Below are positions 12,100 to 24,139 of a stretch of 64,000 bases of DNA, one piece after another. The notes below the pieces were generated by a model that was not told the origin of the DNA, ran no database searches, and saw nothing but the letters and a program-made list of their open reading frames with translations. Made by a program: the position numbers and the translations under genes. Position 1 is the stretch's first letter. Every line of letters starts with the position of its first letter. The DNA is from Cadophora sp. MPI-SDFR-AT-0126 (taxonomy: Eukaryota; Ascomycota; Leotiomycetes; Helotiales; Ploettnerulaceae): assembly GCA_020747065.1 (NCBI GenBank), contig JAGMVK010000018.1, positions 124,001 to 188,000 on the forward strand, in the 5' to 3' direction.

Positions 12100-13900
12100 C
12101 TTAGAGCTTATAAGATTTGCCCTATAGAGCTTAATTAGGTAGAGGAGGTAGTTAAAACAGATCCGGAATTAATAAGACGGAACGCTATCCTTCAAGATAT
12201 AAGAGCACGAGTACAATAGCTTAGAGAAGGCGAAGAGCTCATAGAAAGCTTTAGTAATACTTCTGATACAAAATCAAACGCTGAATACGAGTTCCTGGTT
12301 TCTTCTTTTAAGTACTCCGACCACTTTATACAAATTGCCTTATACTTAATAACACTTAAAACCCCGAAAGAAATAGATCGAAAGACCTTTCGTGCCTTTA
12401 AGAAAGAAGCTCTAAATTTTGGAGTATACGACCGGAAAATCTAGAAGCTACTAACAAAAGGAGCCCCTATCAGGCTTGTAGTTGATACTGATCGAGATAA
12501 AGCACGGATTCTTCGAAGTTGTTATAACGACTCTAGTTATAAAGGAAGAGAAAGTACTTATCACTGTATTTCCACATGTTACTTTTGGAAGAGGTGCTAT
12601 AAAAACACTATGAATTTTGTTCAAACTTACCCGAAATGCTAACTAAGATTACTAAGATAGTAAAAAGAACCACTTTTCCCTATAGCTTCTAACAGTTTAA
12701 TAAAGAAGTAGGCCCTAGACATCACTTATATAACCAAACAATAAGGGAAGCAATATTTAGTTATTACTAGGGACGATATAAGTAGTTAGGTCGAGGTACG
12801 GGCTCTCACATATAAAACAGCGGCAGCTATAGTCACTTTTATTTGGGAAGATATTATTTACCGCTACGGCCTATTCTGGAGATTAGTAGTTAACGGGGGC
12901 AAAGAGAACGTAGGAGAAGTGATTCAGCTCCTAAACAGAATAGAGATACAGCGTATACAGGTGTCAGCCTACAACCCAAGAGCGAATGGTATGGCTGAAC
13001 AAGGCCACGGACCGATTAAAAATACGCTCTCTAAGATAGGAAATCAGTGAATCGAAAGCCTCCTAGTAGTGTTATTTGCGGACCGAATAACAGTACACGG
13101 ACCTACAGGCTTTACACCCTTCTATATAGTTTATAGTAAAGAACCTATCCTCCCTATAGAAACAAGATACCCTACCTAGAGAACCTTATTTATAGAAGAA
13201 GTTACTGATCAATCAAAGTTGTTATAACTTAGGGCAATTCAGTTTCAAATACGGCAAGAAAATATCAACGAAGTAATACTACGTAAAAGCCGCTGTAAGT
13301 AAGAGGGTCGAGACGCTTTCAACGATAAGCACAACATTCAACAGAGACTATTTCAAGTTAAAGATATAGTCCTTCGATACAATTTAGTGAGGGAAATTAA
13401 TAAGTCAACACGGAGAGCTTTAGATTTCCGGTAATTAGGGCCGTATGAAATAGCGCAAGCTAACACTGAAAAGGGTTACTATAGGCTTAAAGAGCTAGGA
13501 CCTGATAGACCTTAGCTCCAATCAACCGTCGCTGGAAGTATACTAAAACTGTTTCATATACGAAAGAAGTTTATCTACAGCGCTGAAGACACTGAATCTA
13601 TCGCTCACCTCAGTGATTAAGAGAGAGAGGTCAGTGCTGAATCAGGCCTGGAAAACCCCTGCCAACAATACTTCGGCAATAACAACGGTGATTCTAGCAC
13701 AGAACCTTCTCATACACCTACCATTCAAGTCAGACGAAACGATGGAATCATTGTCAGAATCCCAGAGATCTCACAGGCTCAACGAGACCAATACAAGGTA
13801 ATCTCGCCATACTCCAGCTCTAGTTAGCACCTCTTCTGGCGAGGTCGCCGACTTTTCAAGGACGGGACGACCGCCAGTACCTCCTGTTATAGCTTCAGTA
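12100..13900 (+). pseudogene. Integrase region of pol and its C-terminal tail
   Basis: Integrase core signature is visible at about 12880-13045: LVVNGGKENVGEVIQLLNR followed by QVSAYNPRANGMAEQGHGPI, which matches the D..(35)E core where AYNPRANG-type text precedes the catalytic Glu. Downstream segments to about 13560 fit a C-terminal DNA-binding tail, and the open stretch at 13613-13801 continues the same polyprotein tail. Many TAG/TAA codons interrupt it. Confidence 0.7.
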
Positions 13901-16900
13901 CAGCTCCACTTCTTAGTTGTACTTCGCCATACCATCGACAAACCTGCAAGAAGCGCAACCCACAACACACAAGAAGCTGGCAATAGAGCCTAAACGCACC
14001 ATCTCTACTCTTGCCCAAAGAGAGGAAGTGCTAAAGGACTCATCAGTGAAGCCGGCGCCACCCTGACAAGTCAGAAGAAGGAGCCGACCCCACAAAGTAG
14101 TCTGGAAAAGCAAGCTAAACCAGACTCTTACTCCAACGCTGCATTCTCCCCGTGGAGGTACGCAACTGGAACTTGAGGCATCTGTCATAAAGCGTTCTAG
14201 GGAGCCTGCGGTGAGCAGTCCGTTTGGTATGGGCAAGTAGGTCTGGGTGACATCTGCAGGTCCGAAACCGTACGCAGTGGCGTTACGCCATGATCAAGGT
14301 GATCAGGGATGCATCCAACTATTCTTAGAATCCCCGGAAAAGCCGCGCGCGAGACCTAAACGATAGAAGCTCTCGAGATAAGAGCGGTCAAAATTGAAAG
14401 AACCCAAGGCCCTTGGATAGTGGAAGCAGAGCAACGAGCACTAGAGCCAAGAACCTCAGGTGATAGGCCAGCCACAGAGCACAGCCGCAGTCAACCACCT
14501 GGGAAAGAGCGTGCAAGGCCTACTGACAGGAAGGGGTGATCAATCCCTACCAAGGACCCCACTCACAAGGTTCAGCGTACGGGTGCTGCAAAACATCAAT
14601 GTGGTCCGTCCTGCTATTGAGTTGCTCCGAGTAGGAGGCCCAAAAGAGATGTAGGGCCATCAATGAATCTGCAGTGTTCCATTGAACCTAGGTAGCCAAC
14701 GACAGCTTGCTTGAGCCATTGGAGTGTGCAGCCCTCACACTCCCAAGCGGATAAACCCAAACAATTCCCCAGAGATGCTACGGTAGTTATAGAGCTCTCT
14801 GCCATCGGCAGACAGCTCCAACAACTGTTTGAGTTTCCTGAGAGCTGAAGTTGATTCAGTTACTCAGAGAGACTCGCACGACCTACGCCTCAATGGTTTG
14901 GGCCCCACACCTGCGTCACTTCTTCGAGCAGTGGAAAGGATTCGCCTCAGAGTGCAAAGTAGGAGATCTTGGCCGTGCTCATCAAGTATGGTACAACAGA
15001 GTGGTTACTGCAGAAGACCAGGCGATGAAACCAACCTTCTCTAATGGTCCTCGGAGCCGGAGCACTGATAGACCAATCCCCAAAAGACCACAAGCCAACA
15101 GCCCACAGCATGCCATGCTCATGCTTTGAAGACAGGAGAGTCAGGCCTGCTTCCAGCGGACACCCTCCATAGCGGACTGAAGTCGCTGTGGCTAGACATC
15201 AATCAAGGAAAAGCCTCAACAGCACTTAGAAACAAGAGCGACCCCCATCACTCTCGAGTCTTAGTGACAGTCCTCACTCTCCAAGATATCGGTAAACTCC
15301 TCCAGCGACTTGATGGGTCTTACGTCCCAGTAAGAAAGCCTCAGAATCAAGAGAAAACACTCAACAGCAGAGACAGCCTTAGTGACCCCCCAATCACCTT
15401 AGCATGAATCTGACAGTCCTCGCTTTCTCCGACACGTCAGCCTTCCTACCCGCTGCCCAGACCTCCAACCCCACAGGCGTGTGTACGCATGGAAGCGTAT
15501 ATCCGTAATAGCGACGCAAGAGACCGTTGCAGGGTAGAAGTGGAGAGTGCCGCCGGGTTAGACGTGTCCTAAGTCGCCGTCAGACACAGACACAAAGCTC
15601 AAAGGCAGCCAAAGGACAGGAAGGGAGTTTGATCTGGACTTATCCGGGGCCAGGTACTAGGGCGTAGGGGTAGACACGCTCGACTACTTGCTCAAGGCCT
15701 GAACGACCCTATATCTAACACAATCCATTCAGCAAGGGAGGATCAGTACAGGTCCTGGCTAGGGACGGTGCACGTTCCAAACCCAAGAGGTGGAGATGTA
15801 TGGAGCCATGTAGAAGGTTGTGTTTTGCCCAAGGCCTCTTTCCAATACCAGAGATAAGAACCAGCTCCCTTGAGCTCGAGGAGTGAAAGGAAAGCAGGAC
15901 GAACCTAATATTGGCAGAGCGCCAGAAGGTCAGTGGCTGGACTGACTCTGCAAAGGGATGAGAGCAAAAGAGAGGAGACTTAGCTATGTGTAGAAAGGAG
16001 GTGGGCGCTGAGCGTTTGGAAGCCACAGATCGAAGGTCTTGCGGTGGTACCTGTAGAAATATCGCCAGAATCAACGCGTTCCTGCAGGAGAAGGTGAAGA
16101 GGGGGACCTGCCAAACAGCTTGGGAAGCTTCTCCCCTCAGGAGATATTCGTTGTGGCGACGCAAGAGACCGTTGCAGGGTGAGGAGATGGAGCCTTAGAC
16201 CTGAAGAAGCGACAGCAAGGTCAAAAACGCGTCGCAGGAAGGGAAACCTCACCTAGAGGAGCTCTGACGTCACCAGGCTTGCAGTTGAAGCAGAGACCTC
16301 TGTAGGAAATCAACGAAGGTTGCAATGGAGATGTGGCCCGTGCGCAAGAGGTTTGGAGGGGAGATTGGCGAAGGTGAAGAGATCGACTTAGCCTTGGGAG
16401 AAAGGAAATGCCTCCAACTCAGAGATCTGCGCTCTGGAGCTCTCAATATAAGGTTCTTGCGTGATATTCTTGAGCAGGAGAGGTGTGCGAAGGTTGATAG
16501 AGGTGATGGTAGAGGTTAGAGAGCCTGGAGCTGCTCAGCTTAGAGTTGAGTACTGGAGATCGTCAGTCTTGAACTTGAGCTTGATCTTGAAGTTGTAAGG
16601 TTGGAAAAGAAGAGATTGGAATGGAAGAGCGGCGAAGCTCTGTACTTAGCTTTTTCGGCGAGAGATTCAGCTTTCTGGGAGGTTTCCTGCCTCCCAAGAG
16701 ACCTCCGGGGTGGAAAGTCAACAATGGCGGTTGCGACGAGGTCTCTGTTCCTGGGGAGACATGCGGTGCAATTAATAAGAATAGGGGGACCTCCTGACCT
16801 CCTGCACAGCTTAAATGGAGGTTGTAGTAATATTTGATTGGAGAGAAGGACGAAGGTGATGGAGATATTGAAGTTAGAAAGGTTAATAGAGGAGATGGGA

Positions 16901-17110
16901 GAGTTATAGTGGGAGACGACCTAAAGGCGTTAGCTAAGCGAGCATCTGCCTGCGATTTTGCTAAGACCGACCATGGTTGCAATTCACATGACTTTGACGT
17001 CACTCTTCCTCCACAGCTCTACTTCTAACCTCCACACACATCTCATCTCTTCGACTGGCCGGTTTCCTGCTATAATCTCTTACTTTACTGCTCGAGGGCG
17101 AGCTTTTGAA
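13901..17110. other. 3.2-kb 3 prime region of the LTR element, GC-richer, no recognised domain
   Basis: Between integrase and the polypurine tract lie 3.2 kb whose composition is near 50% GC, unlike the AT-rich pol region. Several moderate open frames exist on both strands, the longest on the minus strand at 15715-16164 (149 codons) and 16563-17003 (146 codons), rich in Leu, Ser and Pro. I recognise none of them. A 25-bp exact direct repeat (15511-15535 and 16156-16180) sits in the middle. It may be an untranslated or antisense-coding part peculiar to this element family, or another insertion inside it. Confidence 0.5.
15511..16180 (+). repeat. 25-bp direct repeat pair in the LTR element
   Basis: The block GCGACGCAAGAGACCGTTGC plus AGGGT occurs at 15511-15535 and again at 16156-16180. 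The 15 or so bases before each copy are also similar (TATATCCGTAATA against GATATTCGTTGTG). No function is evident. Confidence 0.7.
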
Positions 17111-17129
17111 GGGGGGGGGGGGGGGGGGG
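17111..17129 (+). other. Poly-G polypurine tract before the 3 prime LTR
   Basis: Nineteen consecutive G followed by acgca and then the LTR. A purine run directly upstream of the 3 prime LTR is where plus-strand DNA synthesis is primed in LTR elements. The pure G run is longer than usual and is likely to vary in length. Confidence 0.6.
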
Positions 17130-17134
17130 ACGCA

Positions 17135-17410
17135 TGTGGTGGGGATTGGCTCGGTAAAACTTTTGTCACCTGACTCATGCACTCCGCATTGTACTTAAGT
17201 TGAGACCTTCTTCGAGAGACCTTATTATAAACAATAGCATTTTTCCTTCTGATAGGATTTACACTTCTCTCTCTAATTAATAATTCGTACTCTTTGGATA
17301 TGTGATATCTTTTGATTTCGTCTATCTGTTATTTCTTGTACCTTACACCTTATGTACCTTGCATTTGCTACCCTCTTGTCGTGTGGGGGATTGGGGTTCT
17401 CCCCTCCACA
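17135..17410 (+). repeat. LTR copy B (3 prime side), 276 bp
   Basis: Starts TGTGGTGGGGATTGGC and ends CCCCTCCACA. By eye it matches the solo copy at 18246-18521 more closely than the 5 prime copy A. It is preceded by the polypurine tract. Confidence 0.82.
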
Positions 17411-18245
17411 CTACTCTGGGCTGAATTTTATTAGTTTATAGTAGTCTTTTATTATATTAAGTTCTCTACTATCACTAGCCTCTTAAGTCTTATCCCTCTC
17501 TTTATCCTCTTTAACTTCATTTATAATAGCCTTTTTATTAACGTCTATTAACTCTTTATCCCTGCTCTTACTTTTATCACATCTAACTCTCTCTCTTTTT
17601 CTATATTACATATACTCGTAACAAATAGTAAGCAAATCGCCGAAGATAAGTAATATATCAGTCTAAGCTATTCTTATTCTGTAACTGCACTATTAGCTAA
17701 TTCTTAACCTTCTTAGTCAAGTTCGCTATTCGTAGCTAATATAAAGTATCGTCGTGCAAGCTACTTAGCCTATCTACGGCATATTTAATTATTATATCAA
17801 CGATTTCACTTATACGCTAGAGCTACTTATTTTTCCGATCCGGCAACTTACTTATATAAGTAATATATCTAATATTACAACTATTAAAGTACAGTTGCTA
17901 TTATATAAAGTTCTACTAACTAATATTATCGCTCTTTTTAGTCTTAGAATCTATAATCTTAAACTGTTTTACGTCCTACTCGTCTATTTCGTTAAATTCG
18001 TGTAATAGCTAGTCCCGGACTACGGTATTATTATTATTATTATCTTCTACTTCTGCTTACAAGGAAGTCTCCTCTTAGTATTCTATAATAAAATATCATT
18101 AGAATCTAACTCTAAAAAAAGTCTATACCTTAACTTTAGCCTAATACTCCGGGTTCTATTTTAACTAGAACTAGCTATAGGTTTTATAATGTTTTTAGAT
18201 TAAGTCCTTTAATACTATAAGATAGTTATAATGTTGTATTGATAC
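17411..18245. other. AT-rich relic between two LTR copies
   Basis: About 835 bp of very AT-rich sequence with stops in every frame. I see no motif, terminal repeat or gene. It resembles a heavily RIP-mutated transposon remnant. Confidence 0.45.
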
Positions 18246-18521
18246 TGTGGTGGGGATCGGCCTCGGTAAACTTCTGTCACCTGACTTATGCACTCCGCAT
18301 TGTACTTAAGTTGAGACCTCCTCCGAGAGACCTCATCATCAACAATAGCACTTTTCCTTCTGATAGGATTTACACTTCTCTCTCTAATTGACAATTCGTA
18401 CTCTTTGGATATATGATATCTTTTGATTTCGTCTATCTGTTATTTCTTGAACCTTACACCCTATGTACCTTGCATTTGCTACCCTCTTGTCGTGTGGGGG
18501 ATTGGGGTCCTCCCCTCCACA
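18246..18521 (+). repeat. Solo LTR (copy C), 276 bp
   Basis: Starts TGTGGTGGGGATCGGCC and ends CCCCTCCACA. It is flanked on both sides by ATAC (18242-18245 and 18522-18525), a likely 4-bp target duplication. A lone LTR with its own duplication is what recombination between two LTRs leaves behind. Confidence 0.8.
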
Positions 18522-19684
18522 ATACTTATCTAATAGTTTCCCTAGTACTACGAATAGTAATCCTCCGGGTTTTAGTAGTTCTACGTCCTTTAGATACTAT
18601 AGCAGAAGATATCTATACTTTATAAGTACTAGTTTTCGTCTCTCTTTTCCAAGATTATAACTGTCACGAAGATAGACTATTAACCTCCGGACTACTATAT
18701 AATATAAAGTATAGAATAAGACCTTATATTCTGCATTATACTTAAATATATCGTTGTTTTAGTCGTCGCAGTCTTAGTTGCTATCCTACTAAATAGTTAC
18801 TAATTCAGCAACTTAAGTCAGCTAATATACCCTAAGTTAACCCTAGACCCTCTTTAACTTGCTTATATTTAGTATATTAGATATTTAGCACTAAGTTCTA
18901 TACTTAGTTAATATTATATATTAGTAGTATAGTAAAGCCTGACGTTCTTATAAAGTTATAGCCCTTCATCGCCTGCCGATTTAAGTCCTGATTTAACTGA
19001 CACGCTAAACCTGTTCTAATTGCGCTTACCGAATATAGACGCCGATTTCACTGAAATCGGCCCCCGCCTCATGTAGAGGCCTCAACACACCGATTTCGGG
19101 AGTCAGCAGAAGCTAGAAAAGAAGGTATAATGGTGCTTATTTGTGTTAGACCGAGTAATAACTTTGAGGAAGAACAATTCTTCAAAGTATGGGTTTCAAG
19201 ACAGGCCTCCGAGTAGGGGGTTCTTCTAGTCCTTGGAAGCTGAGGATTAGGATGGAGGACATCCATGTCCAAATTTTAAGTCTCGAAAATTTCAACTTCG
19301 ATAGTAAACTCGGAGTATTGGAAGGAGTGGATGGATAGGCTATGAAGCAAAATGCTTCTAGATTTATAGAGAAGATTATATTAAGTTAGTATAGTGGTTC
19401 TATGTTTATGCTATAATTGCTACGATTACAAGTTATGCGAGGCGAGGTCTTATATAATTAGAATTCGTGCTTCAGGAAAGTTTATTTTGCTGAATCTGCC
19501 ATTTTTGGGCCTCATAATACTATTTAAGATTATCTTAAGACTAGAATTCCATAGAAAGTACACAGGTATAGCCAGGCATCCCCCTATAATATTCAGATTA
19601 GTACAAGCGAGGGTCCAAAGACCACCGAGCCACCACCGAGCCACCTGTCCTAATTACTGCGTATATCTGTGTTCTGCTCTCATG
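18522..19684. other. AT-rich relic and intergenic DNA, with a small hairpin
   Basis: AT-rich, stop-filled sequence to about 19000, probably the other half of whatever the solo LTR landed in. At 19042-19060 there is a perfect 9-bp stem with one-base spacer, CCGATTTCA-C-TGAAATCGG. Beyond about 19060 the composition is normal. No gene is supported; the last 200 bp are the 3 prime flank of the transporter gene. Confidence 0.45.
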
Positions 19685-21457
19685 TTACATTCTTGAACGT
19701 CGATGCTCTATACTAGCAGCAACGGTGTTTGTCATCTGCGCCTTAGTTGACCGAAGTAGGAAAGACAGTCCTATGCTCGCAACAGCAAATGGAATTAACG
19801 AGTACCAGACATATTTGAACGAATTTGAGTAGCCATCTCGTAGGGCTTCTCTAGCAGCAGACAGGATTTGCGGGGTGATACCAGGAACGTGCTCGGTAAG
19901 GACGGGGTTATTTAGCATTATTGCTCCGACTAAAGATTCCACAGATGAAATAGGCAGGCCAGCTTCGATCGTCCTCTTCGCTATTTCCCCTGGCACAAGA
20001 ACCTTAACCTTTGACGTAAAGATCTGCGAAAAGATAACGACGCCAATACTTCCACCCAACCCACGAACCGATTGAGAAAGGCTGGTTGCTGCCGCAATTA
20101 GGTGATCGGGTGTGCAGAGCGTCACGGCAACCAGAAGGACGGTGGTCTGGATACCGACGGCCACACCCATGATTCCAGAAGGGAAGAACCATGCCGCGAA
20201 CTGGACATGCGGCTTGACAATGAGCATCAAGCAATTGCCGAGGATAAGAAATGCAAACGTGAAGATGATGATTGGCTTGGCTTCTTTTGTTATAGCAAAC
20301 CAGATCCCGCCGATAATACCACCGACAACAGTACCCATGTTAAATGGAAGTCCCCATACCCCCGTGAGCAAAGCATCGGAGGTAAACAGATAAATGACTT
20401 CCTGAGGCAAGAAGGCTTGACCCCCGAAGAGAGTCATGCCACCGACAAAACAGAGTGCCAGTATAACAGCGAAGTTGCAATGGCCGAACAAGCTGTGGGC
20501 CATGATGCCGTTTGATGTACCTCTCCACTCCCATGTACAGAAAGTAACGAAAAGTATGAACCCGATAACCATACATGCGATGACTCGTGCCGACACCCAT
20601 GGTGTGGGATTGCCCCCTGATTGGAGGCCAACGAGAAATATCGACAAGCCTGCGGCAATGAGAAATACACCAATCCAGTCGATCTTAGCAAGTCGCTTTG
20701 CTATGGAAAGATTTTCAGGGTTTGGTCGAGGGCTGGGGTGGTAAAAGATGGCGATGAGAATAAAACCAAGGGCGTATAATGCTGCAGAAACATAGAAAGC
20801 ACAGCGCCAGCCTTCATTTGGGCCTCCGACATCCGCATTGATGAATGCACCTGAGATCACATTGCCAGTAGAGTACGCGATGCCTGCGAAGGCTCCTGAG
20901 ATCGCCATGACTGTTGGTCGCTTGTCTTTGGGAACAATCTCCTGAAGAAGTGGGACGCATAGATATCCAAGAGTGAGACCAATACCGCTTAAGACTTGTC
21001 CCCCGATGACCATAGTCAGGCTCGCGGCTCTACCGGCAAGAATGGTTCCAGTGACACCGAGGATCATTCCAGCTAGTATTGGAGTTTTGCGGCCGAGTTG
21101 GTCACTCAAGTCTCCGCAGAAGGCTTGGAGGACACATCCAGTAACTGTAGTTGCGGCCGCGATCCAGATGTCATTTTCAGCTTCCTCAGGAAAGGAGAGA
21201 ATGATGAAGGCAATGGCACCAGAAGGGGCAACAGTTGCGAAAATTGCAGCGAAGTACGTCGCGGTGCATGCAATAATGGTAGTAATGACATCGAAGGTCC
21301 ATTTAAAGTTCAAGTCTTCTTCATCCGAGATCGTTGGAGAGTCGAGTACCTTGTCGGAAGCTGTCTCACGGTGCTCTGTATCTTCAACCTTCTCCAAAAA
21401 CACTTCTGAAGGCTCCGTCTTTTCGGCGAAGTATGCCATAATTGAAGTAGTGCCCAC
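19685..21457 (-). CDS. MFS transporter, TRI12-type (drug/toxin or siderophore efflux family)
   Basis: An uninterrupted 590-codon frame with no introns. After a charged N-terminal tail of about 50 residues there are roughly 14 hydrophobic segments. The MFS signature between the second and third segments is seen as GDLSDQLGRKTPILAG, and the fifth-segment region reads GQVLSGIGLTLGY. Layout and length fit the fungal TRI12 family (PF06609), which exports small molecules at the plasma membrane; siderophore transporters are close relatives, so the substrate is not fixed. An alternative start lies seven codons downstream at MAYFAEK. It is divergent from a Zn2Cys6 regulator 1.5 kb away, which could control it. 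Confidence 0.88.
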   Translation of the reverse strand: MGTTSIMAYFAEKTEPSEVFLEKVEDTEHRETASDKVLDSPTISDEEDLNFKWTFDVITTIIACTATYFAAIFATVAPSGAIAFIILSFPEEAENDIWIAAATTVTGCVLQAFCGDLSDQLGRKTPILAGMILGVTGTILAGRAASLTMVIGGQVLSGIGLTLGYLCVPLLQEIVPKDKRPTVMAISGAFAGIAYSTGNVISGAFINADVGGPNEGWRCAFYVSAALYALGFILIAIFYHPSPRPNPENLSIAKRLAKIDWIGVFLIAAGLSIFLVGLQSGGNPTPWVSARVIACMVIGFILFVTFCTWEWRGTSNGIMAHSLFGHCNFAVILALCFVGGMTLFGGQAFLPQEVIYLFTSDALLTGVWGLPFNMGTVVGGIIGGIWFAITKEAKPIIIFTFAFLILGNCLMLIVKPHVQFAAWFFPSGIMGVAVGIQTTVLLVAVTLCTPDHLIAAATSLSQSVRGLGGSIGVVIFSQIFTSKVKVLVPGEIAKRTIEAGLPISSVESLVGAIMLNNPVLTEHVPGITPQILSAAREALRDGYSNSFKYVWYSLIPFAVASIGLSFLLRSTKAQMTNTVAASIEHRRSRM

Positions 21458-23004
21458 TGCGGACAGTGCTTTGGTATCTCGTTTTGTAGAATATGAAGAA
21501 TATAAATGACGATGCTAGTCGGTATTAGCTCTCCTCAATCTCGCGAAGAGGATGTATTTATGCAAACTGGACGTGTAGCCTAACACCCCGCATTTCCCCA
21601 GACGGACAACCGGAGAGCGCTCGTTGCAAGAGCCGTTATTGGCTTGTTCACAGTAGCTGTTTTGTCAAAACTTAGAGAGGAGAGCGGGGAAACACTCGAT
21701 TGTGTGTCCGTGGCTTTCGGTTGAAAAAAGGGGGTTGGCTAGCTTCCGGGGTATATTTCGCCAGACAGCCCCACTTAGGTACACCTACATCTCCGCCTTC
21801 TTCATTTTGTCAACAGAATAATGTCAGCTCTAAGAGCTCCAAATGACTAATTGGGGGACATGCATAAAGAGTTGTCTTAGCGTCACATCTGTGTCCGATC
21901 GTCAGTAGGTGCTTATAGAAGCCTTACAGGTAATGCGCTCTGGATGTGGTTGTATGTAATGCTGGGATTGATCCTGAGTTGGCTATATCACTTGAGGATG
22001 AGAATCCGACTAAAGAAAGAGCGAGGGAAATGCATTCTATGACTTCTGTGCTGATGAAATGGAGATTTGGGTGAGGGCCACGGACCAAGACTTCCAGAGG
22101 AGCAATGACTATGAGTGCGCTAGAGAATTTGGCATTGGCTGTGGGCATTTACGCATGGCTCCGTGGGAGGAAATTAATGGGAAGGCGGTTTGGGTTCAAG
22201 GTTGTAAGATAATTGGTCGCACTCGCACATGCAGTTTGACACCTGACATTGTCAGCAACAGTGTCCAGCAAAGAAACTGACAACACACCATCTTGTCAGC
22301 TAAACGAATACGAAAAGTACGGCCAGTGCTTTCAACTGGTCCAGGTTCCGGACGAGCGTTGTCAAGCAAGCTGACGGATAGTGGTTTGCAGAAAAGGAAA
22401 ATTTGATCGTCCAAAACTATGAACTGACAAGGGAGATCGATCTTGGAACGTCGTTTGATGGTTTGATGGTTTGAGAATGTTGGACGTTAGCGAATCCGGC
22501 ATGCTTCGTATATCGTACTTCGTAATCGGTGTGCGCTAAACTGCGGATACGAAATTTATGGCTAAATGTGAGTCGCGCACGTAATTTATGGCAATTTATA
22601 GTTCGAATGTTTTGGCCGTTCAAGCACCCACCCAGCGTGTTAAGCAGCTGATCACTTAAAGCGTCAGCGATTTTTTGATGCTGTTACTTCCCGCTCGGCG
22701 TATAGTTCCAAAACATGTTCTACTAGCAAGTTCTACGCTAGCAGGGGAATCATCCAGTAGAACACATGGATTCTGCTAAAATACTACCTCTCAAGGTAAA
22801 GTAGACCTTATGTGTCTTGGCACTATTATGCTTGATATGAAGTACTTTGCGCTTTCGCCCTGGTCAGACGTCTGAAGTCGGAAGCGTGTGAGTGCAAAAG
22901 GCACTTTTCCCCGCACAACGATGAATCAGGATCTGTATCTAGCATCAAGTCTCAGATCCAGCCTGGTAATATTCCAACACAACTACGCCAACCTACGCGA
23001 ATGC
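21458..23004. other. Divergent intergenic region between transporter and regulator
   Basis: About 1.55 kb of ordinary composition. Small open frames at 22059-22280 and 22196-22623 lack motifs. The stretch must hold the promoters of the transporter (minus) and the regulator (plus); I cannot place specific operator sites with confidence. Confidence 0.5.
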
Positions 23005-24139
23005 ATGCCTTCTCGACGACCTCATACAAAGTCTAGACACGGCTGCGTTAGATGTAAGAGCAAGAAAGTGAAGGTTAATCACGTTTTGTCACGCTCTCCG
23101 TGTTGAATTTAGGTACCGATTCTATGGTGTATAGTGCGATGAGGAGAGACCATCATGCTCTCGATGTGCAAGACAACCTAAACAGTGCGACTACGAGAAC
23201 GCATTGCTCTTTCTCACACCCGCTCGACCACCACCAGCTGCACAGCTGACTCCGTCTGGTATACCAGGACGCATTTTGTCTCAAATGGAAGGCCCCTTCA
23301 ATCCCTCGCACTCCAGAATTTTACCTATCGGACGATCAGAGAATTTCAGCTGTGCGCTTTTGGACCTCGAACTCTTATTTCATTACACGATCTCAACCCA
23401 TAATACACTCGCATACGGTAATGGCTCTAGGAAGTTGTGGCAGGTTACAGTCCCCCAAGAAGCCTTCTCCAACAGGTTTCTACTACACGGCTTGTTTTCT
23501 ATAGCCGCTTTTCATCTTGCCCATCTACAAGTTTCTCGCGCTGGGTATTATAATGATGTCGCTCTGCGTTATCATGAGTCCGCCGTTGGGCTTCTTGAAC
23601 CAATGCTCCATGCAATCGGACCTGACAACGCGATATCTCTCACTGCATTTGCTCAGATTGTCGCATTCAACTCTTGTGCTATGCTGCAGGCGACATCTTG
23701 CCCTGGAAAATATTTCACAGCAAGCATTGGTGACACCTTCAGTTTGGTGCGGAAAATTCAGAAGTCGGTACCGGGCCATTGGACACAAAAGAACCCAGTG
23801 CCTTCTATTCTATCCTTTGACAATGATAAAGCGAGGAATTTATTGCCACACGAAGTTGACAAAACATTGGGGGCTTTGGAGAGATGTGTCCATGCGGAAG
23901 CAGGGTCTACTAATCTTCTAGCAGAGTATCAACATGCTTTGTATTATCTTCGGAGGTGTTTTCCAGGTGGAGAATTGGCAGAAAACAGGCACTTGGTTTT
24001 CGGCTGGCCTGTTCTCGTCTCTGATGAATTCTGGACTGCTATAGCTGAGGCCAAACCGCCAGCGATTGCCATACTTGGTTATTTCGGGGTATTGTTGCAC
24101 GCACTTAGGGGCATTTGGTGGGTGGGAGATAGCGGCTAG
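23005..24139 (+). CDS. Zn2Cys6 transcription factor, UPC2-like, with early stop
   Basis: Two exons, 23005..23073 and 23135..24139, joined across a 61-bp intron (gttaat..tatag) that splits the zinc cluster. The joined N-terminus has Cys at residues 14, 17, 24, 31, 34 and 41, the C-x2-C-x6-C-x6-C-x2-C-x6-C pattern of fungal binuclear cluster regulators. The rest resembles sterol-uptake-control type factors: LLDLELLFHYTISTHNTLAY, WQVTVPQEAFSNRFLLHG, then helical repeats. Translation stops at a TAG (24137-24139) in GDSG; the same frame reads on for 28 codons (RLVMATSNQLPIRWEYVMKW) to a TGA at 24224-24226, and that text is typical of the family. So the 357-residue product probably lacks its last helix. 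A longer first exon from 22888 is possible but less typical. Confidence 0.8.

Larger units (their letters stand above)
5318..17410 (+). mobile_element. Decayed Ty3/gypsy-type LTR retrotransposon
   Basis: About 12.1 kb bounded by related LTRs (5318-5589, 17135-17410). In order on the plus strand: a primer-binding-site candidate, a gag-like region, an aspartic protease-like region, reverse transcriptase, RNase H, integrase, a long 3 prime region without a recognised domain, a G-rich polypurine tract and the second LTR. The order PR-RT-RH-IN is that of the Ty3/gypsy group. Dozens of TAG/TAA codons interrupt gag and pol, mostly where Gln or Trp is expected, in keeping with RIP. Flanks are aatat on the left and ctact on the right, so no matching target duplication survives; the two LTRs may not come from one insertion. 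Confidence 0.8.

Noticed and set aside
19042..19060. Perfect 9-bp stem hairpin as a possible terminator or element end
   Set aside because: Too short and isolated to assign; no second copy or target duplication seen.
20973..21509. 178-codon plus-strand frame
   Set aside because: Shadow of the TRI12 transporter on the minus strand.
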